Positions 1 through 11,973 of a stretch of 64,000 bases of DNA are shown piece after piece. The DNA comes from Wurfbainia villosa (Eukaryota; Streptophyta; Magnoliopsida; Zingiberales; Zingiberaceae): positions 2,108,001 to 2,172,000 of the forward strand of contig JAKLTH010000222.1 of the NCBI GenBank assembly GCA_025175895.1, given 5' to 3'. The stretch's first letter is position 1, and each line of letters begins with the position of its first letter. The notes under the pieces are model-generated. The model searched no databases and had not been told where the DNA came from. It saw only the letters and a program-made list of their open reading frames with translations. A program made the position numbers and the translations under genes.

Positions 1-66
1 AAAGTATATTACTAAATTCAGAATTAGCATAAAAAAACAGATTTATAATTTTCAAAGATTGACTTT

Positions 67-342
67 TGATTAAATGTCTTAATTTTTTTTTTTTTTTGAT
101 TTACAAGTGGTATCCGCGCCGTGTCAGCCACGAACCTTATCTCCTTCTCGGCATGAGTAAATCGGGGAAGGCAGCGTGCAGTCGTAAGTGAGGTTTCAGC
201 CGATCAGTCGCACCAGTGCGGAACCCCTCAACCATAACAGTGGAAAGCAGTGAAATTCCTCATAATTCCTGCGAGGATCAAACTGACCTCCGGCTCTTCA
301 AACGCAAGCCATTGACCTGAGGGCCTGATTAAATGTCTTAAT
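67..342 (-). mobile_element. SINE-like retroelement with 17-bp target-site duplication
   Basis: A segment of about 240 bp (84-325) starts on the + strand with a run of T, which is a poly-A tail on the minus strand. It is flanked by the identical 17-mer TGATTAAATGTCTTAAT at 67-83 and 326-342. Long direct repeats next to a poly-A tail are the mark of LINE-machinery retroposition. On the minus strand the body starts with GGCCCTCAGGTCAATGGCTT, and AGTTTGATCC further in resembles a pol III B box, so a tRNA-derived SINE is likely. No open frame of note. Confidence 0.7.
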
Positions 343-829
343 GAATACGCGGATGATGGTAACAAAAAAAAAGGCCTTATTTTTTTTTTTTTTCAAAAAA
401 TGCCTTAATGAACTCGAATGATATAGGAAATTTTGAAAAATGGAAAAAATAAAAAACTTTTTTAAAAAATTTCTAATCCCCCCATCCCCAAATACTGACG
501 TTAAATATTATATTTTTTCAACAGCTTAAATATTATATTTTGAATTATAAATATTCAATGCATTTTTTTTTTATAATTCTAACAATTTTTAATTCTCTGC
601 AAAGTTTAATTTTAGGCGGTACCGCTTAAGATGAGAATATTTCACCGCCAGTACATCGTACCTCGTCGTCCTGCCAACTCAACAAAGTAGCTGAGCATGA
701 TGATTTCATCTGCTCCTCCGTTATTGGATCCTCCTACTTCTCTCTCTTTCTTTTAGTTCTTCGCCAATCCCGGCCCCTCGTCGTCGAGAAAGAGATCGGA
801 GGGGAAAGTGCGTGGGGGTGTCTTCTCGG
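343..829. other. Intergenic, putative promoter/5'UTR of the VAMP71 gene
   Basis: AT-rich DNA gives way near 610 to more GC- and CT-rich sequence just before the ATG at 830. I see no clear TATA box or other gene; the CT-rich tract at about 730-790 fits a plant 5' leader. Confidence 0.4.
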
Positions 830-3800
830 ATGGCGATCCTCTACTCTCTGGTGGCGCGAGGATCGGTGGTGCTGGCGGAGTTCAGCGCGTCGTCGCCGAT
901 GAACGCGAGTGCGGTGGCGCGGCAGATCCTGGAACAGATACCTGGTTCACAGGACACTCACGTTTCCTACTCACAGGACCGCTACATCTTCCACGCCAAG
1001 CGCACTGACGGCCTCACCGTCCTCTGCGTCGCCGATGATGCCGCTGGCAGTGAGTCCTCTCGTTTCCTACCCTGCCATTCGTCTCTTACATCGGTGCCCC
1101 CGCTGTGGATGCTTGCTTATTGATTCTTTGGCGTGTTTATTGTGCTTTCTTGAAAGTAAAAGGGTCAAACTATTCTGATCTCTTCGATATCAGTAACGTA
1201 TATAAAATCTCGTCCTTGTCAAATTGGATTCGTGTGTCGCCGAAAGAAATGTCTAAACATATTTTCACCGTCCAAATGGGCCGATTGGGAGAGAAAAGAA
1301 ACAAGTTCCCCTTTACTAAAATTATTGCTCGTGCCATATAACCAGATAAACTGGCTAAAAGAGGTCACCTGTCATTGTATGTAGTACAAAATGTGGTTTT
1401 GACATTATTCGCCAGACCATTCCACATTGCCATGGAGGTTGTAAATTCATAATTAAGAATTGAACTCATACATCACAAGGAAGGTGCTGAATTTTGCTTA
1501 TTTATCAGTATGCTTGCCCGACAGTAGCATTTTGGTGTTTTCACTGTGAAGCGTTTGGCTTTAGCTGTCACTTTTTACTTTTTTCTGTTGCTTTGTATGC
1601 CGTAATGGTGTTGTGTAGATTTGTCCACAGTTTGCAATGGAAATTCAATGAGTGAATTACTACTTTCTCCAATGTTGTTTTTTTTTAAAAAAAAAAATTG
1701 TATAATGCTTTAGTTCTTCCTCAAGGAATCACATTTATGTAATTCCACATTTTTAAATTTGTAGCAGATGGACCAGCACTTAACCACCTCCGTTATATTA
1801 TATTAGTGATATTGCAAGTTGTAAATTGATGTGTGTTTCAGTTAATTATACTAATTTCTTGCTCCAGTAATCAAGATGAAGGTAAAATTTAAGTTCCATC
1901 AGCATGCTTGATCGTTATTAGATGTCAATTCAATACCAATATGATAGAAACCCAATAGTTACAGAAGGTAGGATTGCCTTCTATGTGATTGGGTGGGAAA
2001 CCATGACTCTATTAGTATGAAATTGAGAAATGTCACAGCTTGCTTGTGATGCATGCAAGTGCAACTTGTGTGACATTGTAGAAGGTGATGAGCAAATACT
2101 GTTTGAATTCATAAACGGTCACTTACTACTTTGAACTTGTAGGCATGCGTTACATCCCATTGTTTAATGCTCTGATATCTTAGCTACTTATATTCATGCA
2201 GCAAATATCCTTGTAACTTCTTATGGTCTTTCTCTTTTTTCTTTATCTTTGTGTACCTAGTCACAGTCTTCAAATGCTCAACTTTTAATGAAACTAATGT
2301 GGGAGCATCAAACATTGAGCAGTTGGTGGATGCATCATTCTACACATTCAAGTTAGCAAGAGAATTCCCATATGTATAGACTTGGTACTTGGCAAAGCTT
2401 GGTAGGGATGTCTCACACGAAAACATCCTTGAACGGGGATGCCTAGCACACAGATCTTGATGATATGCCCAAAATTTACTAATGCCAAAGGTTCAAGTGG
2501 TGGTTTGGACCTAAGAGCATTCAAAGGGACATAGCGTCAAATACAATCCTAATCTTGTTGAGCCTGAGATGAGCATTTGCCAACCTGAGCAAACAGGTTG
2601 TTCATCAATCACAATGTAGCATATCTCTGAGCAAGAAACTAAACCATGAATTGTCTGTCTTTCTCTTTTCATGGTAAATTTGCCTAACACTACAGGCAAT
2701 GCCTGTTACCTCATTCTAGCTAGTGCTCTCCTTGATACCAAATTACCAACCTTAAGTAAATATCTCTCTCTTTTTCATGGTAAATTTGCCTAACACTAAA
2801 GGTAATGCCTGTTACTTCGTTCTAGCTAATGCTCTCCTTGATACAAAATTATCAACCTTAAGTAATTAATGGATTGCTTTAGAGTTCAGTTTATCACTCA
2901 TTGATCTTTCCTAGGAAATGTAAATATTAGAGCTGTATGTTTATTTTAATTATAACACAGCTAGTAGTCATCAGGTTTTCAAGACGTATCAAATTGTTGT
3001 TCTGTCAAGGAGATTATCGAGTCATATTGCTCATGAACTTACATGAATTTCATAATTCTTGTTCTATTTTCCTTTCGATTAAACTAGAAAGATTGGCGGA
3101 TTCTGTAGAAATGCCCACCAAATTGCTATTCTTTTCCTTTGGTTACTTCTTTATTATTTGACCATTGCATCATTGAAGACATTTTTTCAAGACAAATACC
3201 ATGTGAATGTAATGAATGATCCATGTAGGAAGAATTCCTTTTGCTTTTCTTGAGGATATTCATGGAAGGTTTGTGAAGGCATATGGTCGTGCTTGTCATA
3301 CAGCAGCTGCTTACGGAATGAATGATGAGTTCTCCAGGGTATTGAGTCAACAGATTGATTACTATTCTGGTGATCCTAATGCAGATAGGATGAATCGAAT
3401 CAAAGGTGAAATGAATCAGGTAGATTATATTTTAAATTAGTACTTTTCAAAGACATTTTTGACTTCCTTTCATGTGTATGCATGGGAAGAAATTAAGAAA
3501 AGACACTCTCTTGGCCAGTAAAGTAATTTGCTTCATAATTTTTATTTTTATTTTTATTTGTTTGCGTTTATCAAAAAACACATTATCATTCAACTGAGCA
3601 TCATATATATTATTTCAATTCATGCAGGTGTGTTTCTGATTTTTATCTGTACATATATTTGACTGATTCAATAGTGTTGAATTGGTAGAAAACCCTCATC
3701 AATTATAGATTTCACAGTATATAGTTATGTTGAGAAGATTCACTCACCCCTTTACAGTACATAACATTTATACTTCATATCAAAAATACACAATAAATAT

Positions 3801-5512
3801 CTTGCTTTCACCGTGAGTTGTATGTGATAACATCAATCTTTATGCTAGAGCTCTTTTTCTATTATTTCTTTTTTCTCTATCCTTAATGGCGGGCTGCTTA
3901 CACCTACAACGAAATGAAAACCAAGTGTCCCATGGTTCATAAATGCTGAATCTCATCTAAATAATCACTAATCAGGACTTTTTAGAGTAAATTCTTTGGT
4001 TTTGACAGGATATAATAATTTTTAACATGAATTGTTAGTATCTATTATGCAGTCTGCCTTCTTACCTATTTGAATAATCTAATGATTCTTGATGTGTCAT
4101 AGGTGCGCAATGTTATGATAGAGAATATCGATAAAGTATTGGAAAGAGGTGAGCGATTGGAATTCCTGGTTGACAAGACGGCAAACATGCAAGGGAATAC
4201 ATTTGGCTTTAGGAAACAAGCACGTCAATTTAGAAATACTGTCTGGTGGCGAAATATTAGGCTAATGTATGTGATATGCACTTTTCAATTTCTTGTTAGT
4301 TCCTTTTTTTCATGCATTGAACTCTGTATGCTATATTCTATTCTTAAAAAAAAATGTAAGATACTTTCACAATATGTATTCCAAAACCAAAGCATTAAAT
4401 ACGAGTTTGGAATAAGTGTATTACTAAAAGAATCCATGGTTTTAGTTTTCTGATCTTCAAGTAGCAACCTAGTGATTTCGGCCCTTGGTAGGTAAGTTCA
4501 CCTAATTGAACATCTGAAATCCAGTTATACTTCATGTGGATTGTTGCCCATGATGACCATTGACCAATCTGTTTCTTGTCAGTTGGTGCGTAAAGTGGAG
4601 AGATCTATACAAGACATTCTTCCACGACTCACTTGGGTTGAAATTCTTATTCTCATTATTTCATATTCTAGAAAACTTGAGTATGGAATTTTATTTCTGA
4701 CCTCTTTTAGCACATAGCATTTACTCATATTAACTCAGTTATTTGATAATCATGTCAAGCAGATCAGAAACACACGAATTAGCTCTTTCTATGAGGATGC
4801 AAGTTGTTAAGTAATGAAATTTTAGATGGCTAAAATCTTACCACTCCTTGGGCTCCCGAGTGTCAAAATATTTGCAGCTTACTGTCAGTAGCATGGTCAT
4901 GAATGGCAATCAAAATGTGATCATGTACTTGAGTAAGCAGGTCTTGCAGCATGTTGTTTAGATTAATCTCCACATCCTAGATAAATATATGCTTGAATAT
5001 GTATCTTTTGACCAGTCCTTAAATATGTAAAAGTTGTTTATTAGTGTACTGTTGCACTCCGTTATATGTTGTCTTGTGCTAGATTGCAATCTTCCTGTGA
5101 ATCTCATCCTTCTTGTTTAACTATTACTACTTACGAATCTGTTATGTTTTTGTATTCACAAAAAAAATTATTAATGCTGTTCTCGTTGTATAGCAGTTAT
5201 GTTCCTAAGCTATCTCTATTGATAATTAATTGCCAACTATTTGTTGATTTCATTTATACCTGTTTTCAGCATTCATCATGATATGGCAATTGCCAGAACA
5301 TTATCTCGAAGATACTTTAGTGTTTTATTATAAGATGTTCTTTGCTTATACTTTATCTAAGTTTTAGCTTTTCTGCTTCAAATAAGAACATTCTCTGACT
5401 TTGACAAGTTGTATCTTGCAGGTTTGCCCTTATTCTACTCATCTTGATTATTATATACGTTGTGCTTGCATTTCTATGCCATGGCATTACATTGCCAACT
5501 TGTATCAGGTAG
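830..5512 (+). CDS. Vesicle-associated membrane protein, VAMP71 family (longin R-SNARE)
   Basis: Four exons: 830-1049, 3229-3419, 4103-4266 and 5422-5512, total 666 nt, 221 aa, the usual VAMP71 length. The start chosen is MAILYSLVARGSVVLAEFSA, the conserved opening of VAMP71 longin domains; an upstream in-frame ATG at 812 adds only six residues not typical of the family. The longin domain covers about residues 1-120 (with YIFHAKRTDGLTVLCVADD). The SNARE motif, about 125-185, contains LERGERLEFLVDKT with the zero-layer Arg of R-SNAREs. A C-terminal hydrophobic anchor follows (ALILLILIIIYVVLAFLCHG), ending in TLPTCIR. All junctions are GT-AG and in phase. Family members drive membrane fusion at the tonoplast and late endosomes. 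The gene looks intact; VAMP711/713/714 paralogues cannot be separated by eye. Confidence 0.93.
2657..2867. repeat. Tandem duplication, about 106-bp unit x2, in VAMP71 intron 1
   Basis: Two successive copies share CATGGTAAATTTGCCTAACA (starting at 2670 and 2776) and run on to CCTTAAGTAA with scattered differences. It is purely intronic and has no coding content. Confidence 0.85.
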
Positions 5513-7327
5513 AGTTTCTTACAATCTTGTCTTCTTTTTCCAATGTTTATGCGATTGTAATCGATTGTCGGCTTCCATTTTCTCATGCGTCATCGACATT
5601 GTTATGCTATTCTATCAACATAGTGTTAATGTGTTATACATTTTCTGCTAGTTTTTCTTTTTTTTTTCTTTTTCTACTACTTAATGAGTGAAGGCGATCT
5701 GCTTACATGAATCTCTGATGGGATTCATAATGTTGATCTATTTGTGTTTTCTCATCTGGTGTATTTCTCAAGTCGATCAAGTTCATAGTTTTAGTTAGCT
5801 CCCCCCCACCCCCCTAAGATAAGGACAAAGTTTAAAAAATCATAAAAGGTTACCTTCGCTGCATCCTCTTGTTCCAAATTTACTTATTTTGCGATTGCAT
5901 GTGAGAGACAAGCGGAAGCTTACTGAAACCATGTTTAGGGGGGTTGCAGAGAATTAAAAATACGATAACGATGCGTGCAATTTATGAAAAGTGAGTCATT
6001 CCAATTTAAATTTAACAAGCTATTTGGAATGTTTAGGGGGATCGTAGAAGCCACTATCAACCACTTAAAAGTCAAGAGTGTCTATTATTTTGGTTGCAAA
6101 TGCGAATAAAACCAGTTATGGTCGTATTGTGACCTCTATGATTGCTTTGTGACGGTAGCAGCTGTAGCTTAATGCATGATCCTTGTAATTCTTGAATGGC
6201 CAGCAAATTGCATCTGTTTTATTCGATTTTTTACCGCATGAACAATACTGATTCGTCGAGCAGCTTAGTTTGTCTGTTTTTTAGTGGTCCAAGAGAAAAA
6301 AAAATAGAGAAAACGTCTTATATCCATAGTGGCAAGTGGCAAGTGGCAAGTGGCAAGATCTCCCTTGTGTTTTCCACTGTTTTGGATTCTAAAATGTGTT
6401 TGCTGAATTAATATCTGCTAGCTTCTATGTGCATGAATTCCTAATGTTTGAGGGTCATTTTTAATTACGCGAAGCCTTTGAACACTGTGAATTTAGAATA
6501 TGTACTCGAACTCAAAGAAAGGTACAAAAATGCACTCATTTGAGAATTATATTAAAAGGCCCTCAAAGTCAATATCAGTCAATTGCTCGTGAATTAAAAC
6601 TCTTGCTACAACATTTTATGCTACGTGCCACGGTCTACTTGGCTCTCTTTCGACAGATAAGTTTTATGGAAGAGAAAACTGCAGGGAAATAGTACTTGAG
6701 AATTAATCTTCAGCGAGTCACCTACTCACCTTCAATGATTGACGCGATTGCTATCGAATAAAAGATACAGAATGTTCGCTAATTAGTTGTTCAAAATGAT
6801 TACCCATCTCGTCCGTTTTTCGAGGGACCATGAGCCCTCTCTGTGTATGTGAATAATTAATGAACATTTTGTCTAAATCGAGGCCTATATCGTTATAAAA
6901 ATAAAAGTGCCCTTTTTCCCATGAAACTATTGTTTGAGATATCAAAATAGACTTGGTTCAGAGAGGATCAAAGGGACATAACGGAAATTAGTTCACCTAC
7001 AAAAGTTGCTCCATACAGTTTTATTTTTCCACGAGCAAAATTCCATGTCAGGCCTAAAAGGGGTCGGGCTCAGCCCACCTAAGTGGGCCGCAGCCCTTGT
7101 TTATTAACAGATACGGGTGTAATTAATTTAACCACCGCAACTGTTCCCAGTAAGAAACAAAGAATGCATGAGTGTTTGTCAGGTACAAATTTAATTTTAA
7201 GATCAATTTTCAAGAGATACGAAATATCTTGTTAGATTCTTTGATCTCCCTCGTATAAAGAGTTGCACTGGGATAAAATCTCTCGAACAAAGTGCCCTCC
7301 TTCCGTTTACTCCCTCCCTCCTCTCCC
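5513..7327. other. Intergenic region, no gene seen
   Basis: AT-rich sequence between the VAMP71 stop and the GH36 promoter. It contains only short shadow frames and a small simple repeat at about 6331-6357 (GTGGCAA, four copies). Nothing protein-like or RNA-like was recognised. Confidence 0.5.
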
Positions 7328-7335
7328 TATATAAA
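7328..7335 (+). promoter_or_regulatory. TATA box of the GH36 gene
   Basis: TATATAAA follows a CT-rich stretch and lies about 210 bp upstream of the ATG at 7544. A possible 5'UTR intron ends at TTGTTCTTAG just before 7501, which would fit the distance. Inferred from consensus only. Confidence 0.5.
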
Positions 7336-7543
7336 AAAAAAAGCCTCCTTCCTTCTCTTCCCATCCCATCTCATACTTTCCTCGCCGATTTGCAGCAGGT
7401 CGATTTCTCGCGCCAAAGTACTCATGTGCTCGCCTTTTGATCTCGAGTTTTGTATCTGCTTCTTTTAAAACTTGTTCTTGATGACATCTGTTTGTTCTTA
7501 GACAGCATCCGAGCAAAGCTCACTCCTTTCGGAACTAAAGGAG

Positions 7544-10272
7544 ATGACGATCTCGTCGGCCGTCCTGGTTTCCGAATCGAAGTTGGTGATCAAAGGCCAC
7601 AGAGTCCTCTCCGGCGTCCCCGACAACGTGGTTGCCGCATCCGCCGTCACCTCCGGCCCCGTCGACGGTATCTTCCTCGGCGCGAAGTTTTCGTTGCCGA
7701 GCAACCGTCATGTCGTCTCCCTCGGTACTCTGAGGTCCGATTTGACCCTTGAAGATCTTGTCTTGTTGGTGGTGTCGGATTCGATTCATTTTGGATTGGA
7801 TGTTCTTGATAGGGATGTGAGGTTCATGGCGTGCTTTCGGTTCAAGCTGTGGTGGATGGCGCAGCGGATGGGGAATCAGGGGAGGGACATCCCCTACGAG
7901 ACCCAATTCTTACTTTTGGAATCCAAAACTGAATGCGTCGGCGATGACGAGGCGGTTTACGTCGTCTTCCTCCCTCTCGTCGAAGGCCCCTTCCGAGCTT
8001 GTCTCCAGGGCAACGACCGAGACGAGCTCGAGCTCTGCTTGGAGAGCGGCGACGAGGACACCAAATCGACCTCCTTCTTTGACGCCCTCTTCGTTGGAGC
8101 CGCGGCCTCCGATCCCTTCGCCGCCATCACCGGCGCCGTCGAAGCCGTCAAATCCCGTCTCCTGACCTTCCGACACCGGACGGAGAAGAAGCTCCCCGGC
8201 ATCGTGGACTTCTTCGGGTGGTGCACGTGGGGCGCGTTCTACCAGGACGTGACGCAGGAGGGTGTCCAGGCCGGGCTCCGGAGTCTCTCCGACGGCGGTA
8301 CTCCGCCGAGGTTTGTCATTATCGACGACGGATGGCAGTCCGTTGGTTCCGATGACGATGGCTTCCGTTTTGGCAAACCGACGCCTCTGCTCCGGCTCAC
8401 CGGAATTAAAGAAAATGGCAAGTTTCAAAGCAAGTACGACCCCGGCGCTGGGATCAAGGCTATCGTACGAACGGCGAAAGAGGACTACGGCCTCAAATAC
8501 GTCTACGTGTGGCATGCCATCACCGGCTACTGGGGCGGAGTCCGGCCAGGAACGGACTTCAATTCGAAGATGAAGTACCCAAAAGTGTCTCCCGGGGTGA
8601 TGGAGAATGAGCCATGGATGAAGACGTACAACCTCACGATGCAGGGACTAGGACTCGTAGATCCCAAGAGCGTCTACAAGTTCTACAACGAGTTACACAG
8701 CTACTTAGCGGCCGCAGGAATCGACGGGGTCAAGGTCGCCCTGCAGTGCATCTTGGAGACCCTCGGCGGCGAGCTCGGAGGCAGGGTGGAGCTGACAAGA
8801 CAGTACCATCGGGCCCTAGACGCTTCCATCGCCAAGAATTTCCCTGACAATGGATGCATCGCTTGCATGAGCCACAACACTGATTCTCTGTATTGGTCAG
8901 TCGTGCTGTGTGTTTACTTCATTGCTTGGCTACTCATCCATGGACTGATAGATTCTTTTTTTTCTCGGGAACAAATTGTAGCTCGAAGCAGACGGCGGTG
9001 GGAAGGGCGTCGGACGATTTCTATCCGACGGAGTCGGCGTCGCACACCATCCAGATCGCGTCGGTCGCCTACAATAGCGTCTTCCTCGGTGAGATCATGC
9101 TCCCTGACTGGGATATGTTTCCCTCTCGGCATCCGGCGGCAGAGTATCATGGCTCTGCTCGTGCTATCAGTGGAGGACCAGTTTACGTCAGGTGAGCTCG
9201 ACCATGTTTTCATGATCATCCTCATCATTTTTGTCTCTACTATTCTGAGAGGTGTCTGTACAGGCCACCGTCAACCTTGTTTAGACCGTGCTACAAAACG
9301 AGTAATTTAGATGTTCAATCTTTTGAACTCGCAGTGATGTTCCTGGAAAGCACAACTTCGATTTGCTGAAGAAACTGGTCTTGCCTGATGGGTCAATTCT
9401 TCGTGCTCGACTACCCGGTAGACCCACTCGAGATTGCCTCTTCTCCGATCCCACTCGTGATGGCTCTAGGTGAGCACCGTATACGATCCTCAAAGTTTAA
9501 TAGTGCATTGATGGTTTAACAGTGCTAATGCTGACTAACCTTCTGATCAGTTTGTTGAAGATATGGAACATGAACAGATACACTGGCGTTATCGGAGTCT
9601 TCAACTGCCAAGGCGCAGCATGGAGCTCCACAGAGAAGAAGAATATTTGCCACAGTACCTCTTTGGAGGCTCTGACTTGTGCTGTGACTGCTACTGACGT
9701 GCATCTCATCTCAGAGGCGGCCTCTGATCGTGATTGGAGTGGTGACTGTGTCACATTCCGGCAAACTGACGGGCAGATTGTTGTCCTCCCGCACAAAGCT
9801 ACCATCCCGGTGTCCTTGAAGGTTTTGGAGCATGAGATCTTTACGGTCACTCCCATCAAGGTCAATTTGCAGAATTGCTTAGTTTTTCAGAAATTGTCAT
9901 GAAGTTTTGCCTGCTAACACCTGATATTTTGGGTTAATGATGTAGGATTTGGCACCTGGTCTCAGATTTGCTCCAGTGGGTTTGGTGGACATGTACAATG
10001 CTGGAGCAGCAGTGGTAGATCTCACGTATCATGTCTTGAATGTTGGGGATGCTACTTCAGCAAACGGACCTGAGCCTGTTGCAATGGTGTGCATGGAAGT
10101 GAAAGGCTGCGGTAGATTTGGTGCGTATTCTTCATTGAAGCCTAGGAGATGTCTGCTTGGCTATGCTGATGTTGAGTTTGCGTATGACTCACTATCTGGA
10201 TTCCTGGCTATTCATTTGGTGAACATGCCCAAGGCTGAGAAGAATGTTCACAATTTAGTGGTTGATTTTTAG
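7544..10272 (+). CDS. Raffinose synthase / alkaline alpha-galactosidase-like protein (GH36, SIP family), nucleophile substituted
   Basis: Six exons: 7544-7734, 7813-8895, 8982-9191, 9335-9469, 9551-9860 and 9946-10272, total 2256 nt, 751 aa, the usual length for RFS6/SIP-type proteins. All introns are GT-AG and in phase. Family landmarks: DVRFMACFRFKLWWMAQRMG (exon 2 start), FFGWCTWGAFYQDV, IDDGWQSV, YVYVWHAITGYWGGV, CIACMSHNTDSLY, and the acid/base region GRASDDFYP (Asp436-437). Enzymes of this family transfer galactose from galactinol to sucrose or hydrolyse raffinose oligosaccharides at alkaline pH. Unusual: the nucleophile motif, normally KVDVQ, reads KVALQ (Ala373, codon 8738-8740), which should abolish catalysis. 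Intron 1 is only 78 bp, a multiple of three, with no stop codon, so its retention would add 26 residues. The exons are GC-rich at the 5' end. Confidence 0.93.
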
Positions 10273-10398
10273 GGTGTTGGCTTTTCTCCGAATGACTTTT
10301 TTTTTCCATTGGTTGAAGGGAAGACTGTATCTTACCCTTAATGTTGTTGCTGCTTAGCCATTGGTAAGCTATTGTCAAGTGTTAGGCATTGCAAATTT

Positions 10399-10890
10399 TC
10401 AACAGAAATGAATGGCAGAGAGCATTTTATTGGTAGTAGTTTGAGCAATTTTACCAGCGATTTCAATTCTCACCAACCACAGAATTGCAATTGTTATTAG
10501 CATTATTGCCGTCGCTGTGCCAAGCGCTGCGAATCCCACTATTACTCCAGCTCTTCTTCTTGTACTGTGACCAAGCTGAGGCTCTAATGGGGGATGAACT
10601 AGAGGAAACAGAACATATCATTCTTCAATATTTACTAGGAACAAAATAAGAAAAATAAAAAAAAAATGTCAGTTGAAGAGAGAGAACCTGGAGAAGCTCT
10701 TAGAGCAGATAACAATGGCCCGTACGTTCCTTCGACCGGAATGCAGCAGTCCCCCTTTCCAGCACAGAAGAGATCGATGAATGTCCAATACGCCATTGGT
10801 AACTGCGCTTTGAAGGTCTTGGTAATGGGAGTTTTGGATTCTTTTGCTTCTTTCATGATGTTAAAATTTTCGATCCTCAACGCGATATTT
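10399..10890 (-). pseudogene. Malectin-LRR receptor kinase (LRR VIII-2) fragment
   Basis: Two exon-like pieces on the minus strand: about 10890-10688 and 10598-10399, joined by a GT-AG intron (donor GT at 10687-10686, acceptor before 10598). The first has ENFNIMKEAKESKTPITKTF, then DLFCAGKGDCCIPVEGTYGP and LLSALRASP. This matches the end of the malectin-like domain of LRR VIII-2 receptor kinases (typically WAKGT-CCIP-G-YGPLISA). The second gives GHSTRRRAGVIVGFAALG and a transmembrane helix, then a stop at 10401-10399. No LRRs lie upstream and no kinase domain follows, so it is a truncated relic. Trp is replaced by Cys in the usual FWAGKGT motif. It sits tail-to-tail with the GH36 gene, 127 bp apart. 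Confidence 0.7.
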
Positions 10891-11973
10891 ACAGGAGAAA
10901 ATTTGCAATTTCAAAGTGTAACCAATGCATGAACTAAATATCAAATATAGCCTTTCTAGCACTGTCCAAGGAGATGAATTCTCATCCCTGACAATCTCTA
11001 CAAAATAGAGTACAACAGTGTAGTTTCCACTGTTCCACGAAGTATATCAATGAACATGTTGATGTTCCTGCGGTTAGCTACATCTAATTCTCTGGTGTGT
11101 ACGAGTAATTTGTAGTCCCGATATCGTTATAACTCAAATTGGTAGAGGCAGCAAGCAGCATTCATCACAACCCAGTAGTGAACTAAGTAAATATCAAAGC
11201 TTCCTCGAAACTAATTCTTCCACAAACCAGTTTATTCCCGCCGCAATTGACAGCGAGTGAGGGAGCTGGAGCAATCCAAATGGACAAAACTATGTGACAA
11301 TTATGTATGCTTACATGGAGGGGAGGGTAAGATTGAGATCAATTTAAGAAAGAGGTTATTCAATCCCAGACCTTAATAATAACAATTTTAATTTTTAGAA
11401 GTAGATAAACTTCGCATGAGTAAAATATACTAGTTCCAATTGTGTTACAAATGAAGAATTTACACTCATCATCATCATTTTATTATGTTAGCCTCACTAC
11501 AAACTTTCATATTAATTAAAATTTCAATTCGTCTTATGGCCATTTTTGGATGTACTATATCTTTTTTAATTTATTTTATGTTAAGTTAATAGATATCAAT
11601 GGCACAATTAAGATGAACAAAGAGCTCTCACATGGCTGAAGTAGGATGAAAGCTTGTGAATACTATGGTATGATCATAAGCCTTCGGGATCAAAATAAAG
11701 TTATAACAGCTGTTGTCTACACTTTGGGCTACTGATCACCATAGGTCCAGTGACTGAGCTGCCATTTATTCATAGATCCACACTTTATGCTCAAGGAACA
11801 ACATGAAACAAAGAAAAAAAAAAAAGAGCTCCACAACTGAAGCATGAAGCAAAGAATCTGGTTATATTCTTCTTTAAGAAAGATGCCAAGGAAACTATAT
11901 TTTAACACGGACAACTTTAAGTGAAGATAAATAGCAGGAAACAGCTTAGGTTAAGGAGTAAAGCAAGATCAAG
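10891..11973. other. Intergenic region, no gene seen
   Basis: AT-rich sequence between the receptor-kinase relic and the X8 gene. No conserved frame was found; the last 100 bp or so would be the promoter/leader of the X8 gene. Confidence 0.5.

Noticed and set aside
104..325. A functional tRNA gene
   Set aside because: Only weak B-box similarity and no cloverleaf could be drawn; the poly-A tail and 17-bp duplication indicate a SINE.
5401..5691. 96-codon frame as a separate gene
   Set aside because: It covers the last VAMP71 exon in another frame and the 3'UTR.
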